Below are positions 44,142 to 56,800 of a stretch of 64,000 bases of DNA, one piece after another. The notes under the pieces are model-generated. The model ran no database searches. It was given only the letters and a program-made list of their open reading frames with translations, and had not been told where the DNA came from. Numbering within the stretch: the first letter of the stretch is position 1; the number at the start of each line of letters is the position of its first letter. Source of the DNA: Volvox africanus (lineage: Eukaryota > Chlorophyta > Chlorophyceae > Chlamydomonadales > Volvocaceae); contig BSDZ01000009.1 in assembly GCA_030268105.1 (NCBI GenBank), positions 620,001-684,000 on the forward strand. Direction: 5' to 3'. Made by a program: the position numbers and the translations under genes.

Positions 44142-46179
44142 AGACCTTCCTTGTAATACCTTTGCGGTCCAGTTGGGTTGGCTTGGCGACAATCCATGGA
44201 TCAAACCCAAGTTAGCAACTTCGCCCGGGACGTAAGAGATGGGACCCAACGTAACAACCCTGAACAAGGTCAAACTTAGGTAGCTCAGGACAGTCGAGGA
44301 CTTACTGGGATGCCTTTGGCCATGTGGAGACTGAGACACTTTGAGTGCCATGTTGCCATGTTTACTGGTTCATCGGCCAAATATGATAGTTGGACATCTG
44401 ATTCACTGCTGTGCGGTGCTCTGTGTGTGCCGAGCCGTTGAGAGCCCATTCGAGCAGATGGACTTCATGTTTGGCCAAGTATGGCTACTGGAGGTGATAA
44501 GGTATGGTGCGCAATTGCACATCCAGCATGGGTATAAGGCGCCGGAACAGAGACCTGAGTAACACATTAATTTTGCCACGGCGTGTGTATGTATTCGGAC
44601 GTCTGAAAAATACTCACCGCGGATAGGCGTATTCCGGTGTATTTATAAAGAAAGAAATTTTGTTCGAAAACATGTATCTTTGCATCATTTGATGTAGGCG
44701 CGCATCTCAAACCAAGCAGGACCACCGGTCCTTGGCATTGGATGCTCAGATGCTCAAATCGTTGGCCACGCGTCCCCGCGAACCTATATTCCATGTGTCT
44801 GCATGGCCGCACCCCGATAAGCCGCATGGGGGGGCATTCACTAGGTAAAAGTGGGGCAGGGTGGGTGGGCAGGAAAGAAGAGGAAGAACCCAAGCTGCAA
44901 AGTCAATACGACGCGAAAAAGCGAGAAAGACCGCAGAGGGGCTCGAACCCTCCTCTTCCACCAAAATCTTCCGAACGGTGACCTCCCTCCCGCCGAGAGC
45001 GCCTTACGCATCCCTACGCTTCATCATTTATGAACCCTGAATGACATTTCGAGCTGAAAGGGGACGAAGATAAAGGGACACCGGAGAAACCGGGGAGGGA
45101 AGGGGAAACCCCTTTCTGTGTGTGCGCGCTTCACTGACAACTTTATAGCACCCAACCTGATGAAGTCGTCATGGATCCCCTATCTGATTATTGCGCACCT
45201 CCATGAGATAGCGGCTTGGCCTTCTTTTGTATCGGGTTCAGTAACCATGTCACGAACTTGTAACCTGACTTATTTCAATAAGCCTTCAACTGCCGCGAGC
45301 ATACTCTATATTTCCGTGATTCCAGTTTGTAAAGTTTGCCTAGGAAATGAGTTAGGAAGGCCAGCACCGAAACCGTTTCCGAAACCCGCGCTTCCGTAAT
45401 ACTCACTTAAAACACGCCTGGGTGCATAACGGGGAATGCAAAAGCCTTATATGACGTAATTATTATGGTACATATCTTGGCGTATTAATATGCAAAACGG
45501 TAAGAGTGGTCAGACGCCAGACCACTCATGCTGTCATGTGGGTGGCTTGTGTACGGCCAGGGGCCGACAGTGGCTGGACGGCAGTGCCGGTATGTACGTT
45601 TCACTTCAGTGAAAGTTGACTCCATCGACGGGATGATGCGACATTATTAATAATCTAACGCGAACGTTTGCATGTTAACCGCGTTCACATCCGACAGCCA
45701 CTAGGGTATCAAGACGTTTTCAAAGGCATCAACAAAAACTTATACAGATTCGACAATATATTTGTTAACACATATTACAGCCAGGATAACATGTCGCAAC
45801 CATTGGAGCTGGGACTGTGTGCTCAGGTGGTTCCGTCACGAGCTTTACCGATAATCAATTGTTTGCAGCTTGAGATCAACTGAACGTAGTTTTATAGTGC
45901 CCTGGCAGGTGTTGGATGTGATCCCTCCGGGGCCCATCCACCGGAATCGACGGAGTGCTGTGGCCAAATTTTCGCACGTAAGCAGCGTTATCAAGTCCTG
46001 TGCCGTCTTATGCCTTTATACTTAGGGTAACCGTCTAAGTCAAATCAAGCATACCCTGTTACACGTCACGTATAGTCCTCGTGCCGATGGTGCGTATCGG
46101 GCATATATGGTGGTGCGTATCGGGCGTTACGACGCCAAAGCCGTGATGAGGTTGTTATTTGAATCGATCCGGAAGTCAG
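44142..46179. other. Intergenic region between uS11m and TFIIF alpha genes
   Basis: No recognised gene. A TGTAA lies at 44152-44156, only 11 nt past the uS11m stop. A tRNA-like fragment on the minus strand sits near 44930-45005. The stretch 45400-45900 is AT-rich. The right-hand end should contain the TFIIF alpha promoter. Confidence 0.5.
44930..45005 (-). other. tRNA-like fragment (box B and T-arm), possible SINE or tRNA pseudogene
   Basis: On the minus strand GAGGG-TTCGAGC-CCCTC forms a perfect five-pair T arm with a seven-base loop and matches box B (GGTTCGAGCCC). Upstream TAAGGCGCTCTCGGC resembles the D-arm side of a Ser/Leu-type tRNA, but I cannot find a 5' acceptor strand matching TGCGGTC or a clean anticodon arm. 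So it is not called an intact tRNA gene. Confidence 0.3.
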
Positions 46180-46579
46180 CGGCTTGACAAGTTCATGGTT
46201 GCCTTTATGCGCGAGCCGGCAGCTTTCAGCGAAGGTAGCGCTGGAGCCTGCACGAGATGCCCTAGTCATAACGGTGCATGGTCGTGGTCCGGAGGGGAAG
46301 GGGAAATGTATGGGGCTTTGCGGCTAAGGGCTGTCCCCGGAATGATGATCCACTTCGAAGGAAAAAGAGTTTTACACCATTCGGTCTCCCCCGCTCCGGG
46401 TTTGCGCCCGTCACCTCAAGAGACAAGTGCCGGACTTCAAGCTAACAATGACAAATGCAGGTTTTGGTCATCGCGCTGTCCCTGGCTGTATCTGTTCTTG
46501 AGTTCAATTCAACCGTTCTCGCCGTCGTTTCCTTGCCTGGATATCACATCTTCCCTACTTCACCTTCACCCTGTGGCAG

Positions 46580-49500
46580 CGTGTCCCAAACTTCCGGGAC
46601 CCGGTCAGCAGCTTTAGCCTTCTACCGGACCCGCGGGCCAGCACGGTTGCGGAATTGGCGGCTCGCAAGAAGGAGGAGACAGTTAGCAAGCTGCGGCAGC
46701 AACAGCAGCAACAGCAGCAGCTGCACCTACAGCGTTCAGGGACTGAGTGAGTGCGCCGGTTGCTGGTGGGTAGTGTGGAGGCCGGCGTGGGGGGGCTGCG
46801 GATGATGAGTTCTTCGTGATTATGTAGCTATTTCGCGAGGGCGGAGGGGCTGAGAGGAGGCAGCGGGCCACATCTGCACCGGGCTTTCCAAACGATGGGG
46901 GTGCTTGGTACGATGAGCAAACCCTGGTTTGAGCCATGGTGTCGTATCGATTGTCGTTAATTCGTTACAGTTAGGGTTGCCAGTAACTACTGGCGGAGTC
47001 TTATAGCCATGCATTAAAAAGTAGGGTAATTACCCCCGCCTCCCCCACACACACAGCAGCGTCAACAGCGGTATCATGTCTCGTTTATTCGTCATCTCCT
47101 CCCGACGCACACACACACACACAGCATGCTTGCGCCGGCTTACCCGGCCTATGCAGTGTGTCTGATTGACTCTCTAAGGAGAAAGCCGCTTGAGAAGGTG
47201 CGCACGGCTGCATGGCCGGGCCGGGTCACCCTTCCAAGGGCCAGACGGTCCTGGAAGCGTGGCCGGCGCTGCACTGGCGCCCCTTCTGCAGCCGTTGATC
47301 CCTGATTGCATTCCCTCTCTTCAGACTCCATGTTTCACGTCCTTGGCAAGGGCGGTATACCATGCGGCCCAATGGACGTGTAAAGGGCATATTCTGTTAT
47401 TTGATACAGTGGATGTGTTGATGGCTCATTATAACAAAATGTGATATGACTCAGGAAGGAGAGAGAGAAGTGATGATGCGGTCCACCAAGTCGTGGTGGT
47501 GGGGACCGGGCGCTTCACCCTAACAGGGTCAAAGAGGGCCTTATGGACCCAATTAGACCCAATTGAGAAATGGATTTCCTCCGCAATTATTAGCCGCCGC
47601 CACCTGACGTCCCGACCTAATCCCTGCACGCAGCTTCAAGGTGCCGCTCGTGTTGGAACAGCGAGACGCCTCTGCTGGGGCCGGTGGGGCTCCTGCCGCT
47701 GTGTTTAAGGGTGTGCCTGAAGGGGGAGGGGCCGCTAATGTGGAAGGCCCACCGCTGCACTACGTGTTATTCCGAAGCGGTAACCAGGTGACGGCCTTTC
47801 CCGCGGAGCAGTGGTTCGCCTTCAAGCCCCATGTGGACAGGTGAGCGGATTGATGGGTGCCGGCGGACGGAGGGCACAAAGGGGCGGGGACGTCCGAGAG
47901 ACGGAACTTATAGGATGGGTTGGGTTAGACGGGCCAGGGGTGGCTAGGTAGTGCGGACTTGTTGCGGCTATTCATTTGTCGGCTGTCCAGACAATATGAC
48001 CGTACTTGCCCCTGCGTGGGTTAGCAGCTCGAGTTCATCCCCATGGTTAACTTAGCTCGTAGGTCAAAATCGATACCCTAAGTCCCCCAACGCCCGCTTT
48101 CCGCGGCGGTAGTAACCTGATTTGTATTGGCACAACCTAGCCCACGTAAGCTCACAACCGCTGTCCACCCGCTCGACGTCACGCGGGCGGGGCCCGCAGG
48201 CGAGGGTTGTTGGATTCGGTGACTGCCGCGAACGCGGCCGCCGGTCGCCAGCCACCCTCCACCGGCCCCGGCGCCGGGAAGGGTGCCGCCCCTCTGGGCT
48301 TCCTCGCCATGCGGTTGGTGCCCAAATCGCAGCGCCTGGAGAAGCAGCGGCAGGTAGATGCTTGATGAGCGGCTCGACAGGCAGATTGGGGCCGGGCTGG
48401 ATGAGGGCGAGTGCTTATGAACGAGGACACGTTCCACGTCTTATTATTTCGTATTATCCGTATTAATAGTTGTAGTGTCAGCAGCACTGGTAGTATAAGT
48501 ATTAATATTAGTAATACTATTAGTGCTGCTAATATTACTATTATTAGCATAAGGGCATAGTGTTAAAGTCAGCAAAGCGCCCGGCCCCTCATGGGCCGTA
48601 TTGCTTGATCTGACAATCTTCCGTATATGAGTGTTGCTCATTCTCAACACATAGTATTAGTATTTATTCGGGGATGCTGGGTAAGAATGTATGGATAAGT
48701 TGATGTGCGGAGCTGGGTTGATTGAAGGGGCTCGCGATGGTGGTGATAACGCCTAAGGGGTGGACGGTATGGGCTGATTGGAAAGCGGGAGTGCGGTACC
48801 AAACTTCTGTGGCAGGTGTGCGTGGGGGGTACCCGCAAGGTTGGGCGTGATCCACACTTGATGCTGCAAGGAGGATGCAACACGTGCAACCTGAGCTGCT
48901 ATGGCTTCTGATGCCGCTGCTGACCACGGTAACTTATTCTGTCGCACTGCCACCGGGGGTGTGTACCTTCGCAGGAGGAGGAGGCCCGGGAGCGGCAAGA
49001 GCAGGTAGCGGCGGGGCGACTGCTGCCGCTGGCCGGCGCTGTGGAAGATGAACTCGGTCCGGGCGGTCGGCTTAAGCGCTTTGTGGATGAGGACGAGCTG
49101 GAGGTTGGCCACCGGGGGTGGGGTGGGGTATCGTTATTCGGTGTGCGATGCCGAACTGGTGCACCTCTTCATCTGTTTTACCAACCCTGTGGGATTGGTG
49201 AGGATGGGGCCGGAGTGATGACGTGGAGCCTCTGGGAGACGTCGTCCCGCATTTTCCACACCAGTTCGCTCGGCTTCTGCTCTTCCACTCCTGCGGCCTT
49301 CTTCAGTGCCTGGTGCTTCTCATTTCCCCACCCCTTCCATCGCGATATGCATCAGCCTGTCGTCTGCGCACCGCCGCAGGAAGAGCTTTTCGGAGATAAC
49401 GACGAGGAGGACGAAGGCACACGCTTCGGTGGCAAGGGAGCTAAAGCTGGGAAGAAAGGTAAGGTAGAAGGGCCGACGGCTGGATCCGGAGATGGGATGG

Positions 49501-52500
49501 GGTGTGATTCCTTTCTTTGATGCTGTCTGTATGTATCATTCACACTGAGCTGTGAGGACTGATAAGAACGAGTAGGTACATAAGTATTGTGAGCAAGAAG
49601 ATTTAGATACCTATCAGCGCATGCATGCATCTCAACTGCCTACATGTAATGATGTCGTGTATGCGCGTGTGTATCTGTGTGCCTCAGGCATTAATGTATG
49701 GCATTTTCTACACAATTTATGTATGTATGTGTGTGTGTGTGTACCTCGATGCTCAGGCCGAGGTCGTGGCCTTAAAACTGCTGACGGGGAGGAGCTTGGG
49801 GAGGATGAGGTGCCGGAGGACCTGTACGCGGGGCCGGGAGCGGATGAGGACTTACGACCCGAGAAGCCCGAGGAGGTGAGGGGCTGCGGCCGGGCTGGGC
49901 GAGTGGACAGGGGCCCAGGGAGTGAACAGCGACCCTATGTCACGATGACATTTGATTGGGGGGGGGTGAGGAAAAAGTCAGGTGCATGACATGAAGCTCT
50001 TAAAGATACTTGTTGCCTGGAACGGTCGTTGAGAATTTGCGCTGGTGCTCGGGGCGACATCAGATGATGTTGCTGGAGCCTTGGTGACTGTCGCGGGTGA
50101 CCGATGTTTTTATGATAAGAACTGTAAAGGTGCTGAAAGGTGCGGTTTTGGTTGATGAAATCTAAACGGAATGTTTTGATGTGTAAGTAAAAAGCTATCA
50201 AAACATCTTTTGATGATTTGTTGTCAGCGATGGCAACCGAAGGCGATAATCAAGGCGATGGGGGACAGGTTAGGAAGGGGCCAGATGTGAGACTTCCAGG
50301 TCTGGCGAGCAGGTGGAGATTAAAATTGTTGGCTGTATAAGGCCAACTTGCCGTTGCGGCCCCGCATGCGGGGGCGCGTGGGTCGTCTTCCAAGAAAGAC
50401 TGTTATGTCAAGCTGGCAACCATTACCAGCCCATCACCACCACTATGCCCGGCTCATCCACCTCTGCTTGATCTTGCAACTGAATGTTGGTACTGCAACT
50501 GCCCTCTCGTTTTGCGTTAAGGCGGAAGACTGGGAGCACGAGTTCGCGCCTGATGATGACGACCAGGATCAGGGGCAGGACGAGGTGTACGAGGACGATC
50601 CTGGTGGGTGCATAGTACGATAACGGTGCGATGGGGTATGGTAGTATGGGACCTGGGCTATGTCCTGCTGTAAGGCATACTCATACTTTCCCGTATTCAT
50701 GACCACTACCCGGAGCTCCTTGCAGCCGGTGCTGCATTTCATAACCTGGTTGTCGCCCTCATGCCCTGGCCGTGCCGTGTGCTGTGCTCATCCTCTGCTA
50801 CCATACCCGTTAGGCTTGCGTAAGAAATTGGGGATAGAGGGCGACGAGGAGGACGAAGAGGAGGAGGCGGACGAGCAGGCAAAGAAGCTGAAGAAGCTGG
50901 GTGATCCAGACGACTCGGACCAGGAGGAGGACGAGGAGGAGCGGGTGGGGACGTGGGGAGGAGACATGGACGGAAGTGCATAAAGAGGCGGGGTGGCCTC
51001 GTTTGGGGAGGTGACTGAGGACGGGGGTTATCGGACAGGTAGCATGTAGGGGAAGGCTGCGGCACACGGGGGGGTTCACTGAAACCAGCGGGTCGCGGAC
51101 TAAATATTTTAGGTTGTTGTCTACTTTTCTTGTTTTCATCGGAATGGGTACTCCATAATCAATTGCTCTTCGTGAGCTGGACCCTCACGCAGGCGCTGGA
51201 CTGCGTCCTTTGGCGGTAAGTGCCAGGAGGCCTGAATGAACGCATCTATCGTCTCGTCAGGATTCGCGCTAATTTCACCCGACCCGTGAATCCGTCGGTT
51301 TGTCCGCAGAAGAAGAAAGAAGAAGAGGCCAAGAGGCAGCAGGCGGCAGCGGGAGGGTCTGGAGTAGCTGCGGCAGCTGAGGAGGACGAGCCGGGGGACG
51401 AGGACGAGGACGACTTGGACGAGCTTGATGAAATGGTATTGCTGGGGGCCCCTTACATCGCAGGGAGCGGCACGACCGGCCTTTCGGGTGACTGTTGGGG
51501 AGACATTTTGCGAGCGCTTTCTTCTTGGCAAGGGTCCCGCTATTCGACCGCTTTTCGCACCAGTATGTGCTCGCCACATGTAAACTTTGCCAAGCTTCTT
51601 CTCCCGTCCTTTCCCCTCTGTCCAGCACACAATTGCCTCTGCCTTTCTCCACCTCACCATATCCGATCTCCTACCTCCCCATTCCGTACCTTGGCGGACC
51701 AGGAGGAGGAGCCGAAGCCCCCGCCAGTGCGGCCATCCCCGGCGCCGCCCATGGCTGCAAAGCCACCCGTGGCCCCGGGCATTCCTGCCTCAGCTGCCGC
51801 AGGGGGAAAGCGCAAGGCCCCCGAGGACTCTCGACCCGCTACGGAGGTGGGTAGATGGATGGGTAGGTATGCCATATGAATTTCCTCACAGGCCAACTGG
51901 TTGCTAGCTCAGGGTGCTGCCAGGCCTTCTGCGGTATCCCGACGTTGGGCAAGGGAAGGCCCGATGGACGATGGGTACATTTAGGCCAATTTGTAGAAAA
52001 TGAACCGTCACCAATAGTCAAGCTGGCCTTCCTTGGGGCTGACGAGCTCCACACACATTTGTATTCCGAAGGAAATGTTATTCATTGGTAGGGAGGCCGG
52101 AAGCGGGATGAGACCACATAGCGTTTTATACCTAGGGTGGTCTATGTGCACGTGTAAGTAGCAAGGTAATTAGTAAGGGTCTTCTTTTTCTCGGCAAGTT
52201 ACCGCATGCAGCGCATAGGCTGCTGGCTAGGTTGCATTAGCGATCTTCACGTCATATGTTGAGAGTCCATTTGCCAGTCCGTTCGTTCCTTGTCGCCATT
52301 TTTTATTTCAAGGCATCAAACATCACTCGCAGCGCACGCTTCCTCGCTGACCTAAACCCGTGGTCCCTCGCTTCTACCTTTGTTGTTGCAACTGGCAGGT
52401 GACGAAGCGAGCTCGCACCGCCACCCCACCACCACCTGTACAGGCTGCTGGGGCCGCCGCTATTGCAGCAAAACCCGCCGCGCCAGTAGCAGCCGGGACA

Positions 52501-53206
52501 GCGGCGGCTGCGACTGGGCCTGTGGTTTCACAGCCGCAGCGGCCTGCGGGGCCGCCGGCAGGCGGTGGTGGTGCTGCAGCAGTAGCCCCGGGCCCGGGCC
52601 CGGCTATCACAGCTGAGGAGGTCGTTAAGTTGCTCCGAAGTCAGCCCAATGGCATCATGCCATTCCAGGTGTGTGTGCGCATATACCTCCCAAGCCACTA
52701 AGATGCTGTAAAGGGATTCCGGACGAATAGGACGCTTGCAGTCGACCTATCGCTAAGAAAGTGGCAAACCTTTCTTTTTCGGGGACGGGAGTGGAGGCTG
52801 TACTTGAGCGTTCCCGCGTCGGTGCAATTGTATGACCATGTATGACAGGTGTTCGAGTCAGGGACGCGATTTACCCAGGGCCGTATTCGAGTGCATATTC
52901 GAGGGCAAGGGTAAAGTTGGAATGGCCTTGTACGCGCGTGCGAGGCCACCCACCAAGCCATTGTCTTGAGATTCTGAGCTGACAAAATATGTTTTTATGC
53001 CTGCTGTCCACCCACACCACCTCTCGCTCTACACCGATCCCTCTTGGCCCCGGCTGCCCGCCTGGCCTCTGCAGGACTTCACCCGTTACTTTGCAAAGCG
53101 CACGACAACACCAGAACTGCGCGCGGGTCTCAAGAGCCTCACGGTATCGCTGTGCAAGTCCTCAAAGAACGAATCGGGCCAGTTGCTGGTGTCACTTAAG
53201 AAATAG
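46580..53206 (+). CDS. Transcription initiation factor TFIIF alpha subunit (RAP74), at least 12 exons, N-terminus unresolved
   Basis: General RNA polymerase II factor; alpha pairs with TFIIF beta to load and stabilise the polymerase at promoters. In-phase exons: 46580-46746, 47634-47840, 48200-48353, 48975-49103, 49380-49458, 49757-49875, 50522-50603, 50814-50944, 51310-51435, 51703-51846, 52399-52668, 53075-53206 (579 residues). Family signals: the dimerisation-domain segment LHYVLFRSGNQVTAFPAEQW, then a long charged acidic/basic middle (DEEDEEEEADEQ, KKKEEEAKRQQ) and the C-terminal winged helix ITAEEVVKLLRSQPNGIMPF + QDFTRYFAKRTTTPELRAGL, ending in LLVSLKK. The first exon listed carries a short polyGln run. 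The true start is upstream; a candidate exon at 46180-46234 (RLDKFMVAFMREPAAFSE) resembles the N-terminal strand but its phase does not match the acceptor at 46579, so it was not joined. Convergent with the RF1 gene. Confidence 0.88.
48460..48546 (+). other. Long imperfect hairpin inside a TFIIF alpha intron, possible small-RNA precursor
   Basis: Core stem 48480-48496 (AGCAGCACTGGTAGTAT) pairs with 48514-48530 over 17 positions with two G-U wobbles and no mismatch, closing a 17-nt AT-rich loop. Flanking AT-rich arms (about 48460-48473 and 48534-48546) extend the pairing imperfectly. It sits in the intron 48354-48974 on the sense strand. Confidence 0.55.
49728..49743. repeat. Short (TG)n tract in a TFIIF alpha intron
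   Basis: A TG/GTAT microsatellite just upstream of the acceptor of the exon beginning at 49757. Confidence 0.8.
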
Positions 53207-53825
53207 TGAACTGGAGCAATGTCGTCAGCTAGCGCCAAATGGAAGGGTGCAGGCAGGAGTCCGGCGGCCGGATGTCTTTGTCCCTGCTACTCGAGGCGCC
53301 AACACAGGAAGTTGATGGAGCTTCAGTTTGTTTCACCGCTTCGCCATTTGACCACTTGTTTGTTGTTGATGTGTCAAAAGGTTGGTGATGGGCACACATG
53401 TTTTAACTTTTACGGCGCGGCGTTCTTGGGCTCTTCGCTGAGTTGGGTAGAAGGGCAGTGAGCGATGCTTGGCCGGAAGCTTGATGAGTAAGCTGGGTGA
53501 CTGGACGGATTAATTTCCCCTTTCGGCGTTCTCTCACAGCATTTGACATGTGCACGTTGAACCGCATTTGAACATCACCGAATTTCTGACGACATTTGAG
53601 ATCCTAGCGCTGGGTAAACACTGAAAACACGCAAGCTCATGGCCACGAATAGTCGCGTCGCTTTACCGCCGCAGCCCCCTTCTGGCTCTCGGCAATTTGT
53701 CTGGACCAACATTCATGCACATCACCCTTTCCATGACACCCCCTCCATTTCGCTTCGCTCGCTACTATTCAATGTGTCTGTGAGTTCTTTGGGTCCCCGG
53801 CCCCCGCTCCTGCTTTCCCCATCTG
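53207..53825. other. Convergent intergenic region (3'UTRs of TFIIF alpha and RF1)
   Basis: About 620 bp between two facing stop codons. No gene is seen, and I could not find a well-placed TGTAA for either gene. Confidence 0.6.
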
Positions 53826-56800
53826 CTATGCTGAACCTCCCTCCTCTTGCTCCACCAACTGCCTCAGCGCCTCCTCTTCGTTAGCTGACCGCAGCGCCCT
53901 CATCAGCCGTCGCAGTCCCTCTCCGCCCTCCAATACTGAGCTCAGGTCATGGATCGTCAGGTGGATACGATGGTCAGTAACGCGTCCCTGGAAAAGGGAG
54001 GCACACGAATGTGCAATGAAATCAAACTTTGAACCCGGGATCCTAAAAAAAAGATTATACACACAACGAGCCTCATGGAGACCGGGTGATCATTATCGGA
54101 AATATGGTCCTCAAAATTACACTCAGACGTTTTATGACCTAACAAGTCCTGAGATGCCCTGTTGTCGGGAGGGTAGGGCCAAGAACCGAGGAAGGCTTCA
54201 GGTTTCAGTCGCCAGCAATCGCACGGGGAAGGAGGTCTCGGGCGCTATCCAGGCGCATAGGTAAGGAAACAAACACGTTGGAGAGGCTCTCGAAGCAGCA
54301 TGACTTCAGACTTCCGTCCACAAGGACGAGCGCCGGTCTGCCGGGCGTATAAATGCGGACGCTGACATCAAAATGTACTGCGGAAAGTCTTACTTGCGGG
54401 AAATTATACGTCCGGATGCGCTCGCTGCGGTCGGCGGATGATATCAGTGCGGACCGCTGCGCGTCCATCTCCTGAGCACGCTTTTGCATCTCCGAGTCAT
54501 AGAGTCGCGCACGCAGAACCTACACGGCCGGCAAACAGGCATAGAAAATGTCGAGGTATCGTCCCGTTTTCTCCTTCCCTGTATCACAACCGGCCTCCAT
54601 CCTTCCAAAACCGAAATCGGGACACAACTGGAGGCAATTCCGACCGCGGCCGCAACCTTGCACCCGGTACATACCTTGAGTGCCGCAGCCCGGTTCTGAT
54701 GCTGCGAGCGCTCGTTCTGGCAGCTGACCACCAGGCCCGTGGGCAGGTGTGTGATGCGCACAGCGCTGTCTGTGACATTGACGTGCTGCCCGCCCGCCCC
54801 ACTGGCCCGCATGGTCTCAATTCGAAGGTGCTCGTCTCGAATCCGGACATCCACCTACCGAGAGAAATAGGGCGAGGGATGCAGCATGAGGGAATAAGGC
54901 CGTGATTACAACAAGTGGAAGGGGGTTGTGGGAAAACGGGAGGCACGGGTGACGGCATGTGGAGGCGCGGGTGAAGGCGCCAAACAGGTAATGTTCAACC
55001 TCAACTTACGCAGGGCCGACCTATTCTCACATAAACGATTAGGCCCTGCATCCATTTAATAGTTGCTGTTCTCTAGGGACGTGGCGGAAGGCCAGCGGTG
55101 CCCAGTTATATAGGCGCCAAACAGGGCAGGTGTTCTATTTGATTGCGGAGGTTAGCCTTCTACTCGACCAGGTGGACACCGACGATATGCTTATTAAGGC
55201 TTAGGGTTGTTAAGCTAAACGATTTAAAAGGCTTTCAAGCCAGGTTTTACGGGTAGAATATCCATGCGATAAATGTCCATTTATCGCGTCAGCAGTGCCA
55301 GCGTGATAACGCGGGTAAATTACTGGACGATGTCCAGGCGCTATGATTGGCAGCATTGGCAACACCCGCCAGTTAAGAGCTTGCAAAGGGCGCGTATATC
55401 CTGGCGCACCTCATCCGCCTGTGGCAGTATGACAATAGCTGCCGTGCTTGTATGCACGCGACCCTGCCCCTCCGTCGCCGGCACCCGCTGCACACGGTGC
55501 ACTCCGCTCTCCGGCAGCAAAGTACCGTATATACCGCTCTCGGCGCCGTCACCTTCATCGTCATCGCCGCCATTACCCTCGTTGTCACAACACCCTCCCC
55601 TGCTGCCGCCGCCGCCGTCACCTGCGGAGGCTGTTGAACTCCCGTTCGACACCGCAACCACAGCGTGCTTGACTCCCCCGCCCTCACTACCCGTAAGTTC
55701 CACAACCTGCCATGTCCATCCACAGGACTGCAAGCATGCGAACAGAAGGGCGAAGATATCGTGCCACAATGTAACGAAAATTTGCAAGTCTAGTCATCGG
55801 AGCGAACAGGCAAAATATTCGGGCAGGGTGAACTTGGCAGGGTCCCGGCAACACTGAACCGGACCCAGCCCGGAAGAGGATTCACGCGGTTGGACCCCAT
55901 GCACCAACGCAAGCAGGTCTTCCTTGGCCAAGTGTATCCCGTGACACTCCCTAGGGAGGGTGCCTGTGGCACTGCATGGTCAGGGAGGCCGGAGTCGATT
56001 CGCGTTTGGAGCGGCCAGGCTTTCCGGCTTAGTTGAATACTCTAATCGTACTCATCGCACCGCGGCAAGCTTGCGGTACATTTCCAGCAGTTCGCCACAG
56101 AATAGCGCAGCCTCTTGGCCGCCCGCGCCCGCGCGCGCCTCCAGTAGCGCCGCCCGACCATTCCGTGGGTCGCGGGGTACCAGCGCTAACAGAAGCCTGC
56201 GGATCAGCGCGGCAGCCTGCGATCACACAGCCGTTGCAGAATGCGCTTTGAGAAGGCTGAGGAACGTCTCCACTGAGACTCCCACTCCACTCAGGCCCTC
56301 ATCCCGTTGGTCTGGGGAGGGGCACGACGTGGTGCACGAAGTTACTACACGACAGCGATAGCGACCATGACAAGAGAGGGTGCTGTCATGCATCCGAAAG
56401 GCAGGAGGAGATTTACAGGCAACCAGAGGGCGAACCCCTCCATCGCGCCGCAGTCTTCGCGTCCCACCTGTTGTTGCAATTTGCGGGCTTCCTCCTCAGC
56501 CATGGCTCTGACCCCCGGATCGGCGTCGTGCAGCAACACCGCGAGGTCCCGCAACTGCCGGTGCGTCAGGAAATCAGCACGATGTGTGAAGGGCACGCTG
56601 AATGGAACATTTATCGGTGTGACGGTGTATACAGACAATTTGTTAGTTCTCAGTTTGTCTGCAAGTCTGTCTCGGGCAGTCCTTGAATGACGCTAGGAGT
56701 GACACCGGCTTGGTGCCCCCAAGACGGCACTACGAAGGCCCCGTCGCGTACCCTGCATTGCCTTGACGATACGACCCAACTAGCTACGTAGAGGGTTGCC

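Noticed and set aside
50814..51435. Acidic low-complexity frames read as a separate small gene
   Set aside because: They join in phase with the TFIIF alpha exons on both sides and match its charged middle region.
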